From contig CACJNV010000013.1 of assembly GCA_902594865.1 (NCBI GenBank), positions 1-39,196 on the forward strand: 39,196 nucleotides of DNA, read 5' to 3'. The notes beneath the pieces were generated by a model. The model ran no database searches. It was not told the DNA's origin and saw only the letters and a program-made list of their open reading frames with translations. This document shows positions 7,219 through 14,551 of this stretch, piece after piece. The position numbers and the translations under genes are program-made. The stretch comes from an uncultured Pelagibacteraceae bacterium. GTDB lineage: Bacteria; Pseudomonadota; Alphaproteobacteria; Pelagibacterales; Pelagibacteraceae. Numbering within the stretch: the first letter of the stretch is position 1; each line of letters starts with the position of its first letter.

Positions 7219-8225
7219 TTTTTTTCTGCTTGCTCTTGAGCTTTAATAGCAAGTTCCATTGAAAGGTAAGTAATTTCTTGAGGACATGCAGTTTCTGTTC
7301 TGTATAAAACATCAGTAATTAAATTATTAAAGTAGGGTAGTTTAACATTAGAACAATCAATATGCTTCACCTCATCATTATTTGCTAAAAATAAATGATT
7401 ACCTTTTTCTGATTTTGCTAAGTCTGTATATTTTCTTATTTCAATAAAACCTTTGTCTCCGAGGATTAACAATCTTCCATCTCCCCAGGTTGGAAGGGCA
7501 TCTGGAGTAAACCAATCCAGACGAATATAGCCATGCCCACCATTACCAGTAAGGTTCACTTCACCAAAATCTTGAAAACCAGGCATATCTTTCTTTGTCG
7601 TATTTTCTACTAATGCATGGTTTATTTTTGCCTGATTTGAGTTTGTAAAAACTAAAAATTGATGAATTTGGTGAGAACCAATATCGGTAATAATTCCTCC
7701 ATAACTTTGACGATTATAAAACCAATCAGGTCTTTCATAATTACCCTGTCTATGGGGACCTGTACCAATCGTTTGCTTTACTTTACCAATTTTTCCCTCA
7801 TTGACTAATTCTTCAGCTTTAGCAACTGCAGCAACGTGAAATCTTTCAGAAAAATTTACAGACCATATCTTTCCAGTTTCTTTAACAGTGTTTTTCAAAT
7901 TATTTAACTGATCTAACGTAGTACAGCCTGGTTTATCTACCATAACATCTTTCCCAGCTTTTAATGCATCTATTGAATGACTAGCTCTATCTGCAGGGAT
8001 TGAAGATATTAAAATCATATCAATAGATGAGTCATTTAATATTTCCTCTTTATTTTCTTTTCTTTTAATATTTGGATATTTTTTATTAAATTCTTGAAGA
8101 GTTAAAGGGTCCCCATCTGTCCAAAAGTAATTACAGTTACAACCTTCTTTAATCATTTCATCTAGCATATCGAAAATATGACCATGATCTATTCCGATTA
8201 CTCCAAGATTAAGTGCTTTTTTCAT
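7215..8225 (-). CDS. Gfo/Idh/MocA-family oxidoreductase (336 aa), D-K-P variant
   Basis: This is a second member of the same superfamily, clearly diverged from its downstream neighbour. The Rossmann start reads G-V-I-G-I-D-H-G-H. The usual E-K-P motif is D-K-P (residues 97-99), which keeps the lysine. The C-terminal half has G-G-I-I-T-D-I-G-S-H-Q-I-H-Q, the typical D-x-G-x-H active-site segment. It lies 3 bases after the PhyH dioxygenase gene and overlaps the next oxidoreductase by 4 bases, so all three are one transcription unit. A plausible pathway is oxidation by the dioxygenase followed by dehydrogenase steps on a polyol or sugar-like compound, but the substrate is unknown. Confidence 0.86.
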   Translation of the reverse strand: MKKALNLGVIGIDHGHIFDMLDEMIKEGCNCNYFWTDGDPLTLQEFNKKYPNIKRKENKEEILNDSSIDMILISSIPADRASHSIDALKAGKDVMVDKPGCTTLDQLNNLKNTVKETGKIWSVNFSERFHVAAVAKAEELVNEGKIGKVKQTIGTGPHRQGNYERPDWFYNRQSYGGIITDIGSHQIHQFLVFTNSNQAKINHALVENTTKKDMPGFQDFGEVNLTGNGGHGYIRLDWFTPDALPTWGDGRLLILGDKGFIEIRKYTDLAKSEKGNHLFLANNDEVKHIDCSNVKLPYFNNLITDVLYRTETACPQEITYLSMELAIKAQEQAEKK

Positions 8226-8228
8226 AAA

Positions 8229-9053
8229 CTAGTAAGAACCTTTTTGTTTTGAACCCCTATAAAAAATTTCTTGCAGGTAATCATTTTCTTTTTTTCGAAG
8301 TAAAATACTTTCCTCACTCATTAAAGCATTAGTTCTATTTATTATTTCATGATGATGATATTTATCCTTACCTCTTGCAATTTGAACACTATTTTTACCT
8401 AAGGTTTGTTTTACGTTTGTGCCTATATAACTTTGAATAACAAATCCTATCCTTCTATCATTACTCTTATTTATTCCTGACCCATGCACTACTCTTGGAT
8501 GATGCAAAGACATTTGACCAGCTTTAAGTTCTATAGATTTAACTTCTTCTTCAGGCACATTTTCAACTGTTTGTCCTCTAGTAAGCAAGTTGCCTTCATT
8601 AAATTTCTCATTGTGATCTTTAATATTTAAATGTGATTTAGGCCACATTTTCATACATCCGTTGTTTTCGTTAGAATCTGTTAATGCTACCCATGCTGTA
8701 ACCCAATTGTGTGGTTCTAATCCTATGTACTTTGCATCTTGGTGATAACTTACAAAACCTTGTTCGTTAGGGTTTTTAATAAACAAAGTAGTACTGCAAA
8801 CCAAGATGTTTTTTCCAATAATACTTTCTACTGCATCTAAAATTTTTGAATTATGAACAATCGAATCAAGTTTTGGTGAAATCAAATGAACATTATATCT
8901 TCCCGATTTATCTATTTCATTTGGCATTTTTTTTTCAATCAATTCTATTTCTTCTCTCGCCTCCAAGGCTTCACTACTAGACAAAACCTCAATAGGGGAT
9001 ATGTAGCCTTGATCCTCATACTGTTTAAGTTGATTTGATGATAGATAAGTCAT
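8229..9053 (-). CDS. Phytanoyl-CoA dioxygenase (PhyH)-family Fe(II)/2-oxoglutarate oxygenase
   Basis: PhyH-family enzymes hydroxylate small molecules using ferrous iron, 2-oxoglutarate and oxygen. The iron-binding facial triad is visible: H104 and D106 in S-Y-H-Q-D-A, and H190 in V-V-H-G-S-G. A 2-oxoglutarate-binding arginine (R200 or R201) follows about ten residues later. The W-V-A-L-T-D segment between them is typical. The 274-residue length is normal, and no signal peptide is present. It is the first gene of a five-gene minus-strand operon and has a good -10 box close upstream. Bacterial members act on substrates as varied as ectoine, phosphonates and fatty acids, so the substrate stays open; the two sugar-type oxidoreductases downstream suggest a hydroxylated, polyol-like compound. 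Confidence 0.87.
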   Translation of the reverse strand: MTYLSSNQLKQYEDQGYISPIEVLSSSEALEAREEIELIEKKMPNEIDKSGRYNVHLISPKLDSIVHNSKILDAVESIIGKNILVCSTTLFIKNPNEQGFVSYHQDAKYIGLEPHNWVTAWVALTDSNENNGCMKMWPKSHLNIKDHNEKFNEGNLLTRGQTVENVPEEEVKSIELKAGQMSLHHPRVVHGSGINKSNDRRIGFVIQSYIGTNVKQTLGKNSVQIARGKDKYHHHEIINRTNALMSEESILLRKKENDYLQEIFYRGSKQKGSY

Positions 9054-9067
9054 ATTATTTTGAAAAG

Positions 9068-9073
9068 ATTATA
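9068..9073 (-). promoter_or_regulatory. Probable -10 box for the dioxygenase operon
   Basis: Read on the minus strand, a perfect TATAAT lies 14 bases before the dioxygenase ATG in the 47-base gap between divergent genes. Only a weak TTGAAG is found upstream (spacing about 15), so the -35 is poor. Transcription would start about 8 bases before the start codon, giving a very short leader. No separate promoter for the divergent MOSC gene stands out. Confidence 0.4.
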
Positions 9074-9100
9074 TGAGCTCAACTATTTCTTCAATAATTT

Positions 9101-9547
9101 ATGGCCGAAGTATTTAAATTAGGAATTACCGCTAACAACAATCAACCAATCAAGGAAGTAAATTCAATTGAGGTTTTAGCAAATAAAGGAATAGTAGGTG
9201 ATCGACACTTTCATGATTTTAATGATCCTTACAATCAATTATCTTTAATAGAGGCTGAGAATATAGATGAATATAATATTAAATTTGGGCTCAATATACC
9301 TTACATCAATTTTAGACGGAACGTTGTTACAAAAGGTATTCAATTAAACGATTTAATTGGAAAAAAATTGAAAGTAGGAAATGTTGAATTAGAGGGAATT
9401 GAGTTATGTAGACCGTGTCGACATTTGACTGAAATGCTTGATAAAAAAAATATTCTTAAAGAATTTATGAGAAAAGGAGGCCTTAGATGCCAAATTCTTT
9501 CATCTTCCAAAATTAATGTCGGTGATAAAATAGAAATAATTAATTAG
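9101..9547 (+). CDS. MOSC-domain protein (148 aa)
   Basis: MOSC domains bind molybdenum cofactor or its sulfur, as in the C-terminus of Moco sulfurases and the YiiM/YcbX and mARC proteins. This is a stand-alone short MOSC protein. Visible features are G-I-V-G-D-R-H at residues 30-36, N-F-R-R-N-V near 70-75, and C103 and C106 in E-L-C-R-P-C; the conserved cysteine of the family lies here. The end G-D-K-I-E-I matches the usual closing strand. It is transcribed away from the dioxygenase operon, and its last 4 bases overlap the end of the convergent MFS gene. Together with moeA at the left edge it hints at molybdenum-cofactor metabolism, but no molybdoenzyme is in view. Confidence 0.83.
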   Translation: MAEVFKLGITANNNQPIKEVNSIEVLANKGIVGDRHFHDFNDPYNQLSLIEAENIDEYNIKFGLNIPYINFRRNVVTKGIQLNDLIGKKLKVGNVELEGIELCRPCRHLTEMLDKKNILKEFMRKGGLRCQILSSSKINVGDKIEIIN

Positions 9548-10848
9548 GTTTTTACAGTTTCATTTACTGGGTTTTCATCAAGTGTTGCAGGTGTATCTGG
9601 ATCAAGCTCTAATCCTGCAGGTGTAATTGTTGCTGGAACTGGTGTAAAAGTTGAGTCTGGGTTTTCAACAGTATCTCTAACTTTCATCCTATATAAACCA
9701 AATCCACCAATTATTGCATGAGCAATAATTAAAAAAATAAATAAACCATTTAAACCAAACCATTCCATAAACACAGAACATAAAATAGGACCACTAATTG
9801 CGCCTACACCAAAGATAAACTGCAAACCACCTCCAGCTGCTACGAATTTTGATTTAGGAACAAAGTCATTTGTGTGAGCAAGGTTAAGTGAAAATAAAGG
9901 AAGACATAAACTTGAATACAACCCTATAGCAATAAAAAATATAATTTTTCTAAAAGCAAATTCATCCATGTAATAAATATTTTGAATAGGATCATTTGAA
10001 GTTAGAATTGAAATGAACGCTAAAAAACAACTTCCAAAAGTTGTAATAACAATTACTTTTCTTCTATCAAACGTATCTGAAAAATAACCTATTGGTCCTT
10101 GACCAATCACTCCTGCAATTGTTGCAATAAATAAAAGTATTGATGTTTCAACCAAAGAAAATTTCGCAAGTGTTGCGTAAACAGATATTAAAGAAAAGAA
10201 TGCTGCGTGAATGATACCAGTAAAGAATGAGCTCAATGAACCAAGTGGTGAAATTTTATATAATTCTTTTATACTTATTGTTTCTATCTTTTTAAATTTA
10301 GGGGCAGGTCTTTTAGTTAATAAAATAGGAACAAGTGCAAGAGAAAGTAAAATAGAAACTAAAATAAATGGCTCGTAATCTTCTGGTTTGCTAACATTAA
10401 GTAGCAACATACCTATAGCTAAACCAAAATAGATTACCATCATATAAGCTGACAATAGTTGTCCTCTATTTTTATTGGTTGCCCTATCATTTAACCAGCT
10501 TTCAGTAACCACATAACAACTAACCAAACTTATACCTGTTATAAATCTACTAATTGTCCACATGAATGGATTTACATAAACAACAGCGATTAAAGCACTT
10601 AAAGATGCAAGTGAAGCGAATGCAGCAAAAACTCTTATATGACCAACTTTTGAAACAAAGTTAGGTGTTGTTCTTGAGCCCACAAAGTAACCAACATAAT
10701 ATCCAGACATAAAGATACCAGTTGTAAAAACACTAAAATCTTCAAGTACTGATCGAATACCCATAACTTGCATTTGCAAACCATGAGCGATCATCATTAC
10801 CCCTATCCCTATAAATAGAGCCCAAGACTTTTTTACTTCTTTTTGCAT
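9544..10848 (-). CDS. Major facilitator superfamily transporter (434 aa)
   Basis: The protein has about twelve membrane segments and the MFS loop signature between segments 2 and 3 is degenerate (G-S-R-T-T-P-N-F-V-S-K-V-G-H-I-R). The matching loop between segments 8 and 9 reads G-Y-F-S-D-T-F-D-R-R-K, the more usual form. The layout and the early S-R-F-I-T-G-I-S segment recall the YcaD-like group of MFS proteins. The C-terminal 40 residues form a hydrophilic Pro/Thr-rich tail, probably cytoplasmic. It follows the second EamA permease with a 29-base gap and likely belongs to the same transcript as the glutathione genes. The substrate is unknown. Confidence 0.83.
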   Translation of the reverse strand: MQKEVKKSWALFIGIGVMMIAHGLQMQVMGIRSVLEDFSVFTTGIFMSGYYVGYFVGSRTTPNFVSKVGHIRVFAAFASLASLSALIAVVYVNPFMWTISRFITGISLVSCYVVTESWLNDRATNKNRGQLLSAYMMVIYFGLAIGMLLLNVSKPEDYEPFILVSILLSLALVPILLTKRPAPKFKKIETISIKELYKISPLGSLSSFFTGIIHAAFFSLISVYATLAKFSLVETSILLFIATIAGVIGQGPIGYFSDTFDRRKVIVITTFGSCFLAFISILTSNDPIQNIYYMDEFAFRKIIFFIAIGLYSSLCLPLFSLNLAHTNDFVPKSKFVAAGGGLQFIFGVGAISGPILCSVFMEWFGLNGLFIFLIIAHAIIGGFGLYRMKVRDTVENPDSTFTPVPATITPAGLELDPDTPATLDENPVNETVKT

Positions 10849-10877
10849 ATATAGTTTTTAAGTTTAATATTTTCTGG

Positions 10878-11753
10878 CTACGTAGTTTTGGTTTGTGTTT
10901 TTTTTATGGCCAGTAAAGAATGAATTGCTATCGTAATAATGATAACGATACCTCCATAGATAGTCTCGTTAGAGGGCTGTTCTTTAATAACCATCCAAAC
11001 CCATATCGGTCCAAGGATAGTTTCTAATAGGAAAAATAGATTAACTTCAGCTGCAGTTATAAATCTTGGTGCTATGGTGACCAAAACAAATGGTATGGCT
11101 ACACACATTACACACATTAAAGGTATGTAAAAAAGATCATTTCCAATTAAAGCAAAGTCTTTAACAAAGAAAAAGGCAAATATAGCAACGCATGATTTTC
11201 CAATTACAGCAGCAGGTACTAAATCAATAGTTTTAGCGTATCTCGCAATGTTAGCATTACAAGCTAATCCAAAAGAAGTTATTAAACCAAATAAATCTCC
11301 ATAAAAATTGCCAAGACTTAAAGAGTCGTAAAAAATATAAACACAAGCAATAAAGGTAATTATTATAGCAACCCAAGTCTTAGTATCTGGTTTTTCTTTT
11401 AAGAAAATAGCCCCCAATATTGCTGAAAGCATTGGTGCAAGAGCAACCATTAATAAAGTATTTGCTACATTGGTGTTTTGGATTGAGATAATAAAAGTAA
11501 TATTACAAATAGAAAAACTAATTACATAAAAAATGCCTGGGTAACCAATTTTAAACAAAGCTTTTAAGAAATTATTTTTATAAAATAAAAGAAGACCAAT
11601 TAAAACTACTAAAAATGGTATTGCCCCTCTGTAAAAAAGCATTCCCCAGGTATCAATATTTGACAATCTAATTAGCAAAGAGTCAGGAGTGATAAACATA
11701 ACTCCTATAAAAGCCATCAATGAACCTTTTTGCTGACTAGTTAAATTGTTCAC
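10878..11753 (-). CDS. EamA/DMT-family permease (291 aa)
   Basis: This is a second drug/metabolite-transporter-type permease with about ten hydrophobic segments in two repeats. It is not closely similar to the one at 1140. The first repeat ends with I-F-L-K-E-K-P, the family's typical loop after segment 4, and the second has E-T-I-L-G-P-I-W-V-W near residue 245. Its start overlaps the end of gshB by 4 bases, so it is translationally coupled to glutathione synthesis. Export or uptake of glutathione-related or amino-acid compounds would fit that position, but sequence alone does not decide it. Confidence 0.83.
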   Translation of the reverse strand: MNNLTSQQKGSLMAFIGVMFITPDSLLIRLSNIDTWGMLFYRGAIPFLVVLIGLLLFYKNNFLKALFKIGYPGIFYVISFSICNITFIISIQNTNVANTLLMVALAPMLSAILGAIFLKEKPDTKTWVAIIITFIACVYIFYDSLSLGNFYGDLFGLITSFGLACNANIARYAKTIDLVPAAVIGKSCVAIFAFFFVKDFALIGNDLFYIPLMCVMCVAIPFVLVTIAPRFITAAEVNLFFLLETILGPIWVWMVIKEQPSNETIYGGIVIIITIAIHSLLAIKKTQTKTT

Positions 11754-12676
11754 GCTTTAAGTTCTTTCCAAAAAGTTTTAGCTAAATTTTTTCCTGATAA
11801 ATCATAAAGTGTTTTAAGTCCAGTTGGAGAGGTAACATTAATATCTCCATTGAGTTTTTGATCTATAAAATCAATTCCTGCAAAAAAAATATTTTCTTTT
11901 TTTAAATCTTTTGCAATTAATTTTGAAATTTTAATTTCTTTACTTGTTAATTCTATATTAGTTGGTTTTGCTCCTTTACTCATATTACTTAAAATTGAAC
12001 ATTTCTTTGGAACTCTTGAAATTGCACCACATACTTTCCCATTTATAATAAAAACTCTTTTGTCTCCCTTACTTATTTTAGGAAGAAATTTTTGGCACAT
12101 GATATGATCATGTTTTTTTATAAAATTATTAACTAATTTTGAATTAAACTTAGTTAGTAAATGAATATCATTTCCACTGAAACTATGGATGGGTTTTAAA
12201 ATGACTTTTTTGTTTTTTTTAAAAAATTTTTTTATTTCATCCATATTTTGAGTAAAAATAGTAGCTGGCATGTATTTTTGATATTTAGATGAATACAATT
12301 TTTCAGAAATATTCCTTACAGAGGTAGGGTTATTAATTATTTTAACTTTACTCTTAATTGTATCCAAAATGTATGTTGTCGAAATATACTCAAGATTAAA
12401 TGGTGGATCTTGACGAATAAGAATAAATTTACATTTTGTTAAGTCTAGATTTTGTTTTTTTATGATTTTATAGAATTTTTTATTGTTATAATTAAATTTA
12501 ATAAAAAAACCTTTAGCTGTAACTTTCGAATTAACAACCGATAAGTCTTTTGGATCGTAATAGAAAATTTTATATTTTTTGTTTTGAATTTCGTTTGCTA
12601 AAAAAACACTTGTATCCGTTAAAGGATTTAGTTTTGAAGGATGGTTTCCTTGAACAGCAACAATTTTACTTATCAT
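11750..12676 (-). CDS. gshB: Glutathione synthase
   Basis: GshB joins glycine to gamma-glutamylcysteine using ATP, the second step of glutathione synthesis. The 308-residue protein matches the proteobacterial ATP-grasp enzyme along its length: R-Q-D-P-P-F at about residues 88-93, N-N-P-T-S-V-R near 115-121, the ATP-binding K161 with V-I-L-K-P, G-D-K-R-V-F near 205, and N-V-T-S-P-T-G in the metal-binding region near the C-terminus. The flexible glycine-rich loop after K-P has fewer glycines (H-S-F-S-G-N) than in E. coli. It overlaps gshA by 11 bases and the permease downstream by 4. Because the reaction consumes glycine, it ties to the glycine theme of the left-hand operon. Confidence 0.93.
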   Translation of the reverse strand: MISKIVAVQGNHPSKLNPLTDTSVFLANEIQNKKYKIFYYDPKDLSVVNSKVTAKGFFIKFNYNNKKFYKIIKKQNLDLTKCKFILIRQDPPFNLEYISTTYILDTIKSKVKIINNPTSVRNISEKLYSSKYQKYMPATIFTQNMDEIKKFFKKNKKVILKPIHSFSGNDIHLLTKFNSKLVNNFIKKHDHIMCQKFLPKISKGDKRVFIINGKVCGAISRVPKKCSILSNMSKGAKPTNIELTSKEIKISKLIAKDLKKENIFFAGIDFIDQKLNGDINVTSPTGLKTLYDLSGKNLAKTFWKELKA

Positions 12677-13961
12677 ACAATTCGTCTAAATTTTCGTTTT
12701 TTGAAAATTTACTAATCATATGATCTGCGTTTGTTGTCTTATTATCAATTACTTTTTGTAGATGGTTTAGGAATACAGTCTCGTTATTACCTTTTTTACT
12801 TAAAACATCTCTATTCTCTAAACCTTTTCTTGAAAGATCTAAAAGTGTAGATGACCAATAAAGAAGATCTTTACCCATTAATTGAGTATTAAATCCCTTT
12901 TGTGGCGCTTCTAGATAAGCGTTAATTATTTTATCGTTGTCCCATGTTAAAATTAATTCATGAACTTCGTCTAAATTTCCATAAAGCATACCTATATTGA
13001 AAGCTGGTCCTGCACATAAACAATCCCAACCACAGGTATCCATCGATCTCAATTCAATATATTTCTTAACTCTGTTTTCAGTAAATATTGTACTTAAGTG
13101 AGTAGTTAAGTCTGCTTCAGTTGGAAGTCTATTTCCAATTTCTTGGATTTTTCCTTCCATAAAATCTTTAAAAATATATTTTCTTCCTGAAATATAGTGA
13201 TCTTTATGTTGTATAAATAATATAGGAAAATTAATTACAAAATCTGCATATTTTTCAAAATTCATATTTTCAAAAAATAATTTAGGCAATCCACCTCTGG
13301 AAGTACTTTGCCATACTTTAGATCTATAAGATAAATAGTTGCTATTTTTTTTCTCCACAATTGAAGAATTAGCAAACAAAGCAATTGCAATGGGTACTAT
13401 TGAGTTTGCTACTCTAAACTTTTTAATAAAATCTTCTTCTGAGCTATAATCTATATTTAATTGTGTACCACATGTTCGATACATCATGTCCAAACTATGT
13501 TCACCACCTAGAGGCATATCCTTAGTCATCAATTCATATCGTTGTTTAGGATTGTTTGGGATTTCACTTAATTTAGATATTGGATCGAATCCAGAACTAA
13601 CAATTTTAATATTTAATTTTTTTGTAACTTGTTTTAATTCAAACAAATAGTCTTGTGACTCTGCACAAGCTTCATGCATATGATTTAATTTATCTCCTGA
13701 TAATTCTATTTGATTGCCTGGTTCAAGAGTTATATTTTTGCCACCTTTATTAAGAGCAATGATATTTTCTTTTTCAAAAACTGGATTCCAGCCGAATTCA
13801 AGCAGGGCTGTAAACATTTCTTTTATTTTTGAATAATCAATCCTTTTATTATCCGAAGTATTAAATAAAAACTTTTCATGCTCGATCCCAATTTTAAAAT
13901 TTTTGGGTTCTTTAATACCTGATTTAAAATAATTTATTATTTTTTCTTCTGAATCAATCAT
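12666..13961 (-). CDS. gshA: Glutamate-cysteine ligase, plant/alphaproteobacterial (GCS2) type
   Basis: This enzyme makes gamma-glutamylcysteine from glutamate, cysteine and ATP. At 431 residues it belongs to the GCS2 type found in alphaproteobacteria and plants rather than the E. coli type. Diagnostic segments are G-I-E-H-E-K-F near residue 24, L-E-P-G-N-Q-I-E-L-S-G near 77, M-Y-R-T-C-G-T-Q-L-N near 160, and E-L-R-S-M-D-T-C-G-W-D near 300. It is the first of four co-directional genes with gshB and two transporters, 29 bases after the HD gene. A TATAAA box lies in that gap. Confidence 0.93.
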   Translation of the reverse strand: MIDSEEKIINYFKSGIKEPKNFKIGIEHEKFLFNTSDNKRIDYSKIKEMFTALLEFGWNPVFEKENIIALNKGGKNITLEPGNQIELSGDKLNHMHEACAESQDYLFELKQVTKKLNIKIVSSGFDPISKLSEIPNNPKQRYELMTKDMPLGGEHSLDMMYRTCGTQLNIDYSSEEDFIKKFRVANSIVPIAIALFANSSIVEKKNSNYLSYRSKVWQSTSRGGLPKLFFENMNFEKYADFVINFPILFIQHKDHYISGRKYIFKDFMEGKIQEIGNRLPTEADLTTHLSTIFTENRVKKYIELRSMDTCGWDCLCAGPAFNIGMLYGNLDEVHELILTWDNDKIINAYLEAPQKGFNTQLMGKDLLYWSSTLLDLSRKGLENRDVLSKKGNNETVFLNHLQKVIDNKTTNADHMISKFSKNENLDELYDK

Positions 13962-13977
13962 GTGCTGTAAGTAGTTA

Positions 13978-13983
13978 TTTATA
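13978..13983 (-). promoter_or_regulatory. Possible -10 box for gshA
   Basis: TATAAA on the minus strand lies 16 bases upstream of the gshA ATG in the 29-base gap after the HD gene. No good -35 is seen at the right distance. It may give gshAB a promoter separate from purF and the HD gene. Confidence 0.28.
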
Positions 13984-13990
13984 CCTAAAT

Positions 13991-14548
13991 TTAAAGATAA
14001 TAATAAGGCTCTTTTGCGAATATTTTTTTAACTAATGGCTTAAAATCATCCAAAGTCATACTTTTGTAATTAGGGTCAAAAGAGCACTGATCATATTTTT
14101 CACAAAAATCTATTGTGTCTTGATAATACTTGTGGTCTTTAAATTTATCTCTTGCATTTCTATCGCCACCTAAATGATGAGCGCTGTAGTAAGTTTGAAA
14201 AAGACCATGATGTAGAACAATCCAATAAGTTCTTTCCGAAACATAAGGTCTAAGTATGGATGCAGCATATTGGGAATGATTCATTGGAGCTAGATCATCT
14301 CCAATATCATGTAGCAAAGTTGCAACAACCATTTCATCACTTTCTTTATTTTTAAAAGCTCTCGTTGCAGCTTGTAATGAGTGTTCTAGTCTAGTGATTT
14401 TATAACCTTCTAAAGTAGTAGTTTGTTTTGATAAATAATTTAAAACTCTCTCAGCAGTTTGTCTTTCAAAGTTTTTCTCAAATTTTTCAAGAAGCTCATA
14501 ATCTTCCTTAGTTCCGTTTTTCATTTCAGTAAAATTTACTGTTTTCAT
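13991..14548 (-). CDS. HD-domain protein, PhnZ/predicted HD phosphohydrolase-like (185 aa)
   Basis: HD-domain proteins bind one or two metals and act mostly as phosphohydrolases. A subgroup (PhnZ, TmpB, myo-inositol oxygenase) are di-iron oxygenases. The metal pattern here is H56 (R-L-E-H-S-L-Q-A), then H80-D81 (L-L-H-D-I-G) 24 residues later, the same spacing as H34 and H58-D59 in PhnZ. Further histidines are at 91, 113, 114, 124 and 125, and D153 is a candidate last ligand. Small size and the L-E-H-S-L-Q-A-A segment favour the PhnZ-like group; the spacing of the later ligands differs, so function is open. It starts 3 bases before the end of purF and precedes gshA. Confidence 0.75.
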   Translation of the reverse strand: MKTVNFTEMKNGTKEDYELLEKFEKNFERQTAERVLNYLSKQTTTLEGYKITRLEHSLQAATRAFKNKESDEMVVATLLHDIGDDLAPMNHSQYAASILRPYVSERTYWIVLHHGLFQTYYSAHHLGGDRNARDKFKDHKYYQDTIDFCEKYDQCSFDPNYKSMTLDDFKPLVKKIFAKEPYYYL

Positions 14549-14551
14549 AAT

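Noticed and set aside
9060..9065. TTGAAA as a -35 box for the MOSC gene
   Set aside because: At the correct spacing downstream there is no -10-like hexamer (CTATTT only), so a promoter call is not supported.
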